From CAVVIO01 sp963748095 (GTDB lineage: Bacteria; Bacteroidota; Bacteroidia; Bacteroidales; UBA10428): a stretch of 6,384 bases of DNA. This document shows, one piece after another, positions 1-5,422 of the stretch (its first letter is position 1; each line of letters opens with the position of its first letter). The stretch spans positions 1 through 6,384 of the forward strand of contig CAVVIO010000082.1 of assembly GCA_963748095.1 (NCBI GenBank), written 5' to 3'. The notes under the pieces are model-generated. The model searched no databases and was not told the DNA's origin. It saw only the letters and a program-made list of their open reading frames with translations. A program made the position numbers and the translations under genes.

Positions 1-1
1 G

Positions 2-403
2 AATACCGGAAAACCCTCAGAAGATTTTTTTAATCGACTCGAAAATCTGATCGATGACCAATCGGATAAAGAAATCCGGTTGACACGACGGCGCAGACTT
101 TACCAGGTAGTCAGTATGGCAGCAAGTATCATTTTATTTGTCGGTATTTATATTGCTGTTGTTAAAATACGAACTCCCAAACCAGTACCTGTTTTGGCAG
201 ATACCTATAAAAACCCGCAACTGGCTTATGAGGAAACACAAAAAGTATTGTTGTATGTTTCGGGAAAATTAAACCAGGGTACCGATCAGCTGAAGAATTT
301 TTCAAAATTGAATGAACCCGGCAAACAGCTAAAATCATTTAAAAAGCTCGATGACGGGTTAAGTAAATTGAATGTATTGTACCTGTTGGAAGGTTCAAAA
401 TAA
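2..403 (+). CDS. Anti-sigma-factor-like single-pass membrane protein, C-terminal part (5' truncated by window edge)
   Basis: The frame is open from the first complete codon at base 2 to the TAA at 401-403, so the true start lies left of the window and at least 133 residues are visible. A TTG at 80 could be read as a start, but the coding-like sequence before it (acidic stretch with SEDFFNRLENLIDD) argues against that. In visible-residue numbering, a charged cytoplasmic-type segment (1-34, ending in RRRR) precedes one membrane helix (about 35-54, VVSMAASIILFVGIYIAVV) and an 80-residue Lys-rich, probably periplasmic tail. The layout, with a phenylalanine-rich 'F..RLE..I' segment just before the helix, resembles the anti-sigma-like proteins that follow ECF sigma genes in Bacteroidota. 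The DUF4252 gene starts 30 bases downstream, which fits such an operon. The role in sigma-factor control is inferred; no zinc-binding anti-sigma motif is visible in this part. Confidence 0.7.
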   Translation, partial: NTGKPSEDFFNRLENLIDDQSDKEIRLTRRRRLYQVVSMAASIILFVGIYIAVVKIRTPKPVPVLADTYKNPQLAYEETQKVLLYVSGKLNQGTDQLKNFSKLNEPGKQLKSFKKLDDGLSKLNVLYLLEGSK

Positions 404-433
404 AATAATAACATTAACTAAATATATCAGGCA

Positions 434-961
434 ATGAAAAAAGTATTATTCGTATTTATTATATCGCTCGGATTTTTCGATGTATGGGGACAATCGTCTG
501 CAGCGGATAAGCTGTTTGACAAATATTCGGGCAAGGAAGGATTTACATCTGTGTATATATCGAAATACATGTTCAATATGTTTATGAATCTTAACGATTC
601 CACACCACAGAATAAAGAGATGCAAAATGTGGTAAGTAAACTGAACAGCATTAAAATTCTGGCTGTTGACGATAAATCGAAAATTCCAGCCGGGGTGAAC
701 CTGTACCAGGAAATCATGAAAGCCGTGGATAAAAATGAATACAAAGAGCTGATGGTGATCAAGGAAAAAGATCAGGATGTAAAATTCCTGGTGAAGGAAA
801 ACGACGGCAAAGTAAGTGAATTATTACTGGTAGTAGGCGGCAAAGCCGATAATGTGCTGATCAGCATCCAGGGGGATATCGATATGAAAAATATTTCGAA
901 GCTGGCAAAAGCTATGGATATAAAGGGCATGGAAAAACTGGAGGATATCGACAAAAAATAA
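434..961 (+). CDS. DUF4252 domain-containing secreted protein
   Basis: This 175-residue protein starts with a typical signal peptide (MKKVLFVFIISLGFFDVWGQ, residues 1-20); no cysteine follows, so it is not a lipoprotein and cleavage near Gln20 by signal peptidase I is likely. The mature part matches the DUF4252 pattern: an early 'LFDKYSGKEGFTSVYISKYMFNMF' type segment (27-50), a central region with INSIKILAVDD-like strand (about 70-80), then alternating strand/helix and a hydrophobic strand ELLLVVGG (129-136) near the end. The biochemical function of DUF4252 is unknown to me. It is encoded 30 bases after the anti-sigma-like membrane protein and is probably co-transcribed with it. No Shine-Dalgarno sequence precedes the ATG, which is usual for this phylum. 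Family assignment is from recognition of the pattern, not from a search. Confidence 0.8.
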   Translation: MKKVLFVFIISLGFFDVWGQSSAADKLFDKYSGKEGFTSVYISKYMFNMFMNLNDSTPQNKEMQNVVSKLNSIKILAVDDKSKIPAGVNLYQEIMKAVDKNEYKELMVIKEKDQDVKFLVKENDGKVSELLLVVGGKADNVLISIQGDIDMKNISKLAKAMDIKGMEKLEDIDKK

Positions 962-1088
962 CCTTTCCCCAGTTAGGATGATGTGATATTTTCATGCCTG
1001 ATGTATCATTTTTACTTCCTGTTTCTTTCGCTGAATGGATAGCCTCCCACATAATATTCAGTTAATTCGTAAAATTTTCTCCTATATT

Positions 1089-1121
1089 AAACCTTCAGGG
1101 TTTCAGAAACCTTGAAGGTTT
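1089..1121. repeat. 33-base nested palindrome (REP-like hairpin)
   Basis: Two 15-base arms, 1089-1103 and 1107-1121, are inverted copies separated by a 3-base loop (CAG). All 15 positions pair if one G-T wobble is allowed. The right arm, AAACCTTGAAGGTTT, is itself a perfect palindrome around its central G, and the left arm is the same with one substitution. It can thus fold either as one long hairpin or as two short ones. It lies 127 bases after the DUF4252 stop codon. It could act as a bidirectional terminator or be one copy of a dispersed intergenic repeat; similar AAACCTT/AAGGTTT palindromes are, as far as I recall, common between genes in Bacteroidota. Confidence 0.75.
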
Positions 1122-1215
1122 TGAACGAATAAAATAGTAAATTAATTTAATAGTTGTTACACTGGTTACCTTCCCCAAATTTACTTGCAAAGCACAATAA
1201 TGGCAAATAATTAAC

Positions 1216-1223
1216 TAACTTTG
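1216..1223 (+). promoter_or_regulatory. Putative Bacteroidota-type promoter -7 box for rel
   Basis: TAACTTTG followed by C matches the TAnnTTTG consensus of the primary sigma factor of Bacteroidota at every fixed position. It would place transcription start near 1230 and give rel a leader of about 60 bases. No TTG (-33 element) is found at the expected distance; the nearest upstream TTG (1185-1187) lies 28 bases away, too far, so the assignment rests on one box. Confidence 0.4.
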
Positions 1224-1291
1224 CAAACAGAATAATTACGTTAAAAACTGTGGCGAATATCCTCCGGATTAGCTGTTAAACCAAAGCGTTC

Positions 1292-3502
1292 ATGAAAGGT
1301 GATCCTACCATAACATCTGGAAAGAAATTACAACGTCAGTTCGATTCGCTTATCGGATTACTGGAAGAGCACAAGGGTAGTGTAGACAGTAATCCGCTTC
1401 AGAAAGCATTCGAGTTGCTCCAAAATTGTCCTGCTGTGGAAAAAGATCCCAATGGTGCTTCAATTGTAAAAGCGACCGTTGAGACTGCAGCTATTGCTGT
1501 CGAAGAAATGGGCCTTGGAGGATCATCTGTAAAAAGCCTCTTTCTGAGAATACCGGTACAGGAAAATACAATTACGCTGGATGATATAGGCCGGCAATTC
1601 GGAGCTTCTGTCAGGACCATAACCGAAGGGCTTTTGAAGATCAGTGATATCGGACAAACTACTACTGTTTCACAGGCGGAAAACTACCGGAAACTGTTAT
1701 TGAACCTGGCGAGAGATGTACGGGTCATTCTGATACGACTGGCAGAGCAGTTGCAGATTATGCGAAACGTGAAAAATCTACCGGTAGAATCTCAACTTAA
1801 GATTTCATCCGAAGCTTCTTTCCTTTATGCTCCGCTGGCGCACAGGCTTGGATTATATATCATCAAATCGGAGATGGAAGACCTTGCCCTGAAATATACC
1901 GACCGCAGGACCTATAATACCATAGCCCACAAACTGGATGAGACCATGCGGGCAAGAAAAAAGTTCATCGATAGTTTTATTCAGCCTATAGAGAATGAAC
2001 TTAAAAAACACAACTTCGATTTTGAGATCAAGGGAAGGCCAAAATCCATTCATTCCATCTGGAACAAGATGATAAAGAAAAATGTGGAATTTGAAGATAT
2101 TTATGACCTGTTTGCCATACGAATAATTCTTAACTGCGATCTGCCGCGTGAAAAATCAGATTGCTGGCAGGTGTACTCTGTGGTTACCGATATTTACCAG
2201 CCTAATCCCCTGCGGTTACGCGATTGGATATCCGTGCCCAAAACAAACGGATACGAATCTTTGCATACTACAGTAATCGGTCCGGATGGTAAATGGGTGG
2301 AAGTACAGATACGAACCCGCCGCATGAACGAAATTGCAGAAAAGGGATTTGCCGCACACTGGAAATACAAAGGACTTGAAACAGAACAGGGACTTGATGA
2401 ATGGTTATTGAAAATACGCGATGTTCTGGAAGCTCCCGAAACAGATGCAGTGGATTTTATCGATGACTTTAAGCTTAGTCTGTATTCTAAAGAAATTTTT
2501 GTGTTTACTCCAAAAGGTGACCTGAAAAAATTTCCGCAGGGCTCTACTGTTCTCGATTATGCCTACGATGTACATTCGGATGTGGGGGATACCTGCACTG
2601 GGGCCAAAATCAACGGAAAGGTTGTACCTATTCGTTTTCCGTTAAACAATGGCGATAAAGTGGAGATCATCACTTCCAAGAACCAGACCCCGAAACTCGA
2701 CTGGCTGAATGTTGTAGTCACCTCGAAAGCCAAGGCTAAAATACGGCATAAACTGAATGAAGAGAAAGTCAGGGAAGCTGAAAACGGAAAAGAAATCCTG
2801 AAACGGCGTTTTAAAAACTGGAAGATTAATTTCACGGACGATGTCATCCGGAAACTGATGAAGAAATACAGGCAAAAAAATGCACAGGATCTGTATTACC
2901 TGGTTTCCCTGGAAAAAATCGATCTGACAGAAATAAAGGAGCTACTTTCAATACCTGAAACTACTGAAACAGCTGCTTCACGGCCTGCCGAAGAGGAATT
3001 GCCAACTCAGACAGAAACACAATCCCGGCCTTCAAAACACGATGATTACCTGATTATTGATGAACAGATCGCCAATATCGATTACAAACTTGCCAAATGC
3101 TGCAACCCAATCTTCGGTGACGATATATTTGGTTTTGTGACTGTTAGCGAAGGCATTAAAATTCATCGCACAAATTGCCCGAACGCAGCACAGTTGATCT
3201 CCAAATATAATTACCGGATCGTAAAAACAAAATGGAAAAAAACATCCGTCGAATCTTCATTCCCGGCAGAGATAAAAATTACCGCCGAAGATGTGACAGG
3301 TATATTAAACGACATATCGGAAGTAATATCGAAAGATCCCAAAATTCATCTCCGGGGAATAAATCTCGACACTGATAAAGGAATGATCGAAGGACGGATA
3401 AAACTAATGGTAAAAGATCTGCAACACCTCGACTCACTGATTGCCCGCCTTTCGGGAATAAAAGGTATATTCAAGGTTACACGTTTTGAGCAATACCAAT
3501 AG
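1292..3502 (+). CDS. relA: RelA/SpoT-family (p)ppGpp synthetase with degenerate hydrolase domain
   Basis: This 736-residue protein has the full long-RSH architecture: HD-type region (about 35-165), synthetase (about 245-360), TGS (about 400-461, FVFTPKGD, AYDVHSDVGD), helical region (465-550), Pro/Thr/Glu-rich linker (555-583), conserved-cysteine zinc-finger-like domain (C603, C604, H625, C629) and C-terminal ACT (about 655-736). Synthetase motifs are intact: GRPKS (248-252), EDIYDLFAIR (268-277) with the catalytic-type Asp272, NGYESLHTT (319-327) and VEVQIRT (336-342) with Glu337. It should transfer pyrophosphate from ATP to GTP/GDP on the ribosome during starvation. The hydrolase side is ruined: the region equivalent to LLHDVVEDT reads LFLRIPVQENT (83-93), and the LADRLHNMRT motif reads LAEQLQIMRN (150-159), so the His-Asp pair and later Asp are absent. 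A stop codon lies in frame at 1277-1279, and the ATG at 1292 is the only sensible start. It is probably monocistronic. A second, hydrolase-competent Rel is expected elsewhere in the genome. Confidence 0.95.
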   Translation: MKGDPTITSGKKLQRQFDSLIGLLEEHKGSVDSNPLQKAFELLQNCPAVEKDPNGASIVKATVETAAIAVEEMGLGGSSVKSLFLRIPVQENTITLDDIGRQFGASVRTITEGLLKISDIGQTTTVSQAENYRKLLLNLARDVRVILIRLAEQLQIMRNVKNLPVESQLKISSEASFLYAPLAHRLGLYIIKSEMEDLALKYTDRRTYNTIAHKLDETMRARKKFIDSFIQPIENELKKHNFDFEIKGRPKSIHSIWNKMIKKNVEFEDIYDLFAIRIILNCDLPREKSDCWQVYSVVTDIYQPNPLRLRDWISVPKTNGYESLHTTVIGPDGKWVEVQIRTRRMNEIAEKGFAAHWKYKGLETEQGLDEWLLKIRDVLEAPETDAVDFIDDFKLSLYSKEIFVFTPKGDLKKFPQGSTVLDYAYDVHSDVGDTCTGAKINGKVVPIRFPLNNGDKVEIITSKNQTPKLDWLNVVVTSKAKAKIRHKLNEEKVREAENGKEILKRRFKNWKINFTDDVIRKLMKKYRQKNAQDLYYLVSLEKIDLTEIKELLSIPETTETAASRPAEEELPTQTETQSRPSKHDDYLIIDEQIANIDYKLAKCCNPIFGDDIFGFVTVSEGIKIHRTNCPNAAQLISKYNYRIVKTKWKKTSVESSFPAEIKITAEDVTGILNDISEVISKDPKIHLRGINLDTDKGMIEGRIKLMVKDLQHLDSLIARLSGIKGIFKVTRFEQYQ

Positions 3503-3535
3503 TTTCCAATTGGAGATTAACAATTTTTACTGAAG

Positions 3536-3600
3536 TTTATTCATTAAAATTGACTTCAATCCACGACTCAAACAGAAACTTTGTGAGTTGAATGAATAAA
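3536..3600 (+). other. Possible three-way-junction RNA structure or structured 3' end of rel mRNA
   Basis: The perfect 10-base arms TTTATTCATT (3536-3545) and AATGAATAAA (3591-3600) enclose two further hairpins: ATTGA/TCAAT (3549-3553 with 3556-3560; only four pairs if a four-base loop is required) and CGACTCA/TGAGTTG (3564-3570 with 3584-3590, one G-T pair). Only three bases separate each of the first two junction strands, and the last two stems abut. It follows the rel stop by 33 bases and precedes the likely promoter of the next gene, so it may be the end of the rel transcript. There is no clear T-tract, and the sequence is A+T-rich, so chance pairing is possible. Confidence 0.35.
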
Positions 3601-3637
3601 TCTTTACAGATATTAAACAGTAAAATGAGGATTTTTA

Positions 3638-3645
3638 TATCTTTA
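3638..3645 (+). promoter_or_regulatory. Possible promoter -7 box for the barrel/PrsW operon
   Basis: TATCTTTA differs from TAnnTTTG only in the last base. It would start transcription near 3650, about 20 bases before the ATG at 3670 that begins the signal peptide. It lies downstream of the longer-frame ATGs at 3592 and 3625, which supports rejecting those as starts. No TTG is seen at the -33 distance. Confidence 0.3.
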
Positions 3646-3669
3646 CATCGGTTTAATAAACGAAATAAT

Positions 3670-4326
3670 ATGAAATTCATCGTTTTTACCGGCATATTGG
3701 CTTTTCTGGCTGTACCATTGTTTTCACAGACCAACGAAATGTCCATCGCTTCCGATCATGATCAGGTAGACTCCCTTTCGTCCATCTCTGTTGATCCTGT
3801 CAATTCCCGTCTTCCGATACAAAATACAAACAAGAAACTGAATGTAAATGTGAACATGGGAACCAGTGTCGCGGTATCTCATGGGAATTTCTATTCAAGC
3901 TATTATGTGGCTCCGGCTTTTAATTACCAGGTAAATCCCAGATTAAATGTACGTGTTGGTGTTGTCTATATGAATGCCACCATTCCTCCTATATCCATAT
4001 CAGAAAATCAATCTTACTCATATCCGGCAGTTAATAATATTTCAGTATTTACAGAAGGCCGGTATAGCGTAAATCCCAGGCTCACACTTTCAGGATCAGC
4101 TTATAAACAGGTAAATACCAATACGCAAAGCATGAATCCAAAAGCGCTTGACTATGGTATGCAGGGTGTATCAGTTGGATTCGATTACAAATTATCCGAA
4201 GGTATTCATGTAGGTGCACAGATTAATTTTCAGAACAATACAAATCCTTATTATAATCCTTATTACCGCTATAGTCCTTACGGAATGTACCCGATGAACA
4301 CGGGTGTTGGTACAGGCGGCTGGTAA
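3670..4326 (+). CDS. Probable outer-membrane beta-barrel protein
   Basis: The frame is open from 3592, but the ATG at 3670 is chosen because it begins a clear signal peptide (MKFIVFTGILAFLAVPLFSQ, residues 1-20); a longer start would put 26 polar, basic residues ahead of it. The mature protein (218 residues in all) has a polar linker (21-55), then alternating amphipathic strands. Three segments resemble each other, FNYQVNPRLNVRVGVVY (84-100), GRYSVNPRLTLSGSAY (130-145) and FDYKLSEGIHVGAQINF (171-187), each a strand, a turn and a return strand, as in small barrels. The C-terminus is odd: a Tyr/Pro/Asn-rich stretch with NPYYNPYY (192-199) and a glycine-rich end closing in Trp218; a terminal aromatic residue is usual for outer-membrane proteins. 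PrsW follows after 5 bases, so the two are probably co-transcribed. No specific function or ligand can be named. Confidence 0.65.
   Translation: MKFIVFTGILAFLAVPLFSQTNEMSIASDHDQVDSLSSISVDPVNSRLPIQNTNKKLNVNVNMGTSVAVSHGNFYSSYYVAPAFNYQVNPRLNVRVGVVYMNATIPPISISENQSYSYPAVNNISVFTEGRYSVNPRLTLSGSAYKQVNTNTQSMNPKALDYGMQGVSVGFDYKLSEGIHVGAQINFQNNTNPYYNPYYRYSPYGMYPMNTGVGTGGW
4243..4266 (+). repeat. Tandem 12-base duplication inside the barrel gene
   Basis: AATCCTTATTAT (4243-4254) is followed directly by AATCCTTATTAC (4255-4266), identical except for the last base. It encodes the tetrapeptide NPYY twice, and a degenerate third unit (RYSPY) follows. It looks like a recent in-frame slippage or duplication event in the tail of the protein. 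Confidence 0.8.
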
Positions 4327-4331
4327 CCAGA

Positions 4332-5003
4332 ATGTGTATGAATATTATATTTATTGCCCTGGCTCCTGTCCTGATCATTGCTTTTTACATCTATTTCAGA
4401 GATAAATATGAAAAAGAGCCCATTGGCTTGCTGCTGAAATCCTTACTGGCCGGTGCTTTAATTGTATTACCGATTTTATATATAGAACGGTTCATTTCTT
4501 CATTCGATCATTATTTTCAGGGTTTACCGAAAGCTATGTACGATGCTTTTATGGTAGCAGCTGTCACGGAAGAAAGCTTTAAATACTTTGCATTGATGCT
4601 GCTTATCTGGAAAAATCCGAATTTCAATGAAAAGTTTGACGGGATTGTTTACGCGGTTTTTATATCACTGGGATTCGCCGGAATCGAAAATATCCTTTAT
4701 GTTTCTTCTTACGGATTCCAGGTGGGCTGGATCAGGGCTTTTACAGCAGTGCCGGCACATGCTATCTTCGGTATTATGATGGGTTACTATTTCGGCCTTG
4801 CCAAATTCTATCCCGAAATAAGAAAGAAATTACTCATTCGGGCGCTGGTCTTTCCAATCATATTTCACGGAATTTACGATTACCTGCTGATGTCGAAACA
4901 CCCGGTTTTATTATTGCTCTTTATTCCGTTCCTAGTTTTTATGTGGATCAGCGGTTTCAAACGTATGAAAGAACTCTCGGAACGGTCTGTTTACAAGTAT
5001 TAA
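4332..5003 (+). CDS. PrsW-family intramembrane metalloprotease
   Basis: This 223-residue protein has about seven hydrophobic segments (roughly 4-21, 32-51, 70-93, 103-125, 135-157, 166-186, 190-208). It carries the PrsW signatures in order: RDKYEKEP (23-30) after the first helix, the EExxK motif TEESFKY (79-85, Glu80, Glu81, Lys84), the GIENILY segment (117-123, Glu119), PAHAIFG (141-147, His143) and HGIYD (179-183, His179). These Glu and His residues form the presumed metal site inside the membrane. In Bacillus PrsW performs site-1 cleavage of the anti-sigma factor RsiW; the substrate here is unknown. The start is ATG 4332 or the ATG two codons later (4338); I keep the first. It follows the barrel gene by 5 bases, which suggests translation coupling or a shared transcript. 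The next gene is 79 bases away behind hairpin-forming sequence. Confidence 0.9.
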   Translation: MCMNIIFIALAPVLIIAFYIYFRDKYEKEPIGLLLKSLLAGALIVLPILYIERFISSFDHYFQGLPKAMYDAFMVAAVTEESFKYFALMLLIWKNPNFNEKFDGIVYAVFISLGFAGIENILYVSSYGFQVGWIRAFTAVPAHAIFGIMMGYYFGLAKFYPEIRKKLLIRALVFPIIFHGIYDYLLMSKHPVLLLLFIPFLVFMWISGFKRMKELSERSVYKY

Positions 5004-5010
5004 ATAATCA

Positions 5011-5060
5011 ATCAGGGTACAATATAAAAATGATTACCTGATAGGTAAAATCAATTGATT
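5011..5060 (+). other. Competing hairpins and a palindrome between PrsW and SemiSWEET
   Basis: ATCAGGGTA (5011-5019) can pair with TACCTGAT (5035-5042) if one G is bulged. The same TACCT stretch can instead form a tight local hairpin, TTACCT-GAT-AGGTAA (5034-5048). A perfect 12-base palindrome, AATCAATTGATT, follows at 5049-5060. The hairpins could end the barrel/PrsW transcript or shape the SemiSWEET leader, and the palindrome could be an operator; none has a T-tract, so a classical terminator is not supported. Confidence 0.35.
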
Positions 5061-5082
5061 AGTTTATTATAATTTATAAAAT

Positions 5083-5338
5083 ATGAGTTGGATTACTATT
5101 GTAGGATTTATGGCTGCTGCTTTAACCACATTATCTTTTTTGCCCCAGGCAATAAAAACCATTAAATCAAAACAAACAAAAGATCTGTCATTCGGAATGT
5201 ACCTGGCATTTACCAGCAGGTGTTTTTCTCTGGTTAATCTATGGAATACTGATCGGGGATGCTCCTGTTATTATCGCAAATTCCATCACTTTCATTTTAA
5301 CAATTACCATTCTGATTCTTAAAATCATATATAAGTAA
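5083..5338 (+). pseudogene. SemiSWEET (MtN3/PQ-loop) sugar transporter gene with a one-base frameshift
   Basis: The ATG at 5083 begins a classic SemiSWEET half: MSWITIVGFMAAALTTLSFL, then PQ (21-22, the PQ motif), IKTIKSKQTKDLSFGMYLAF. Around 5212-5219 the family pattern is lost and the original frame ends in unrelated sequence at 5320-5322. Skipping one base (for example A5215) restores the family pattern at once: AGVFLWLIYGILIGD, then APVIIANSITF with the conserved Asn, a third helix and a TAA at 5336-5338. The repaired product has 84 residues and three membrane helices, the normal SemiSWEET size; these proteins work as dimers moving sugars across the inner membrane. The second half has no stop and looks intact, so the lesion is either recent, a sequencing or assembly error, or a recoding site. 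I annotate it as a broken gene. PrsW is 79 bases upstream and the epimerase-like gene 84 bases downstream. Confidence 0.85.
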
Positions 5339-5422
5339 TCAACAGTCTGTTATAATAGAATTGAAGTCTTCATGAAACTTTAAAGGCAAAAAATTGTTAC
5401 ACCGGATAAAAAATTAAACTCT

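Larger units (their letters stand above)
962..1291 (+). other. Intergenic region without a gene (330 bases)
   Basis: No open frame with coding character is seen on either strand. The first third holds only a weak possible terminator: a small TGAT/ATCA stem followed by five T residues around 1000-1015. The middle holds a strong 33-base hairpin (1089-1121), and the last third an A+T-rich stretch with a TAnnTTTG-type promoter box (1216-1223) about 70 bases before the rel start codon. The region therefore separates the DUF4252 operon from an independently transcribed rel gene. Confidence 0.6.

Noticed and set aside
80..82. TTG at 80 as the start of the first gene
   Set aside because: The same frame is open to the window edge with plausible protein sequence before the TTG, so the gene most likely begins outside the window.
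427..762. Open frame on the - strand opposite the DUF4252 gene
   Set aside because: It is antisense to the recognised gene, with no known domain and no promoter signal.
3505..3514. Ten-base palindrome TCCAATTGGA just after the rel stop as a terminator
   Set aside because: A gapless palindrome cannot form a stable RNA hairpin of this size without a loop, and no T-tract follows directly.
3592..3669. Upstream ATGs (3592 and 3625) as starts of the barrel gene
   Set aside because: They would place 26 or 15 polar, basic residues before a perfect signal peptide, and the likely promoter box at 3638-3645 lies downstream of both.
5351..5356. TATAAT sequence before the epimerase-like gene as a sigma70 -10 box
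   Set aside because: Bacteroidota do not use the TTGACA/TATAAT pair as their main promoter, the region is A+T-rich, and no -35 partner is present.
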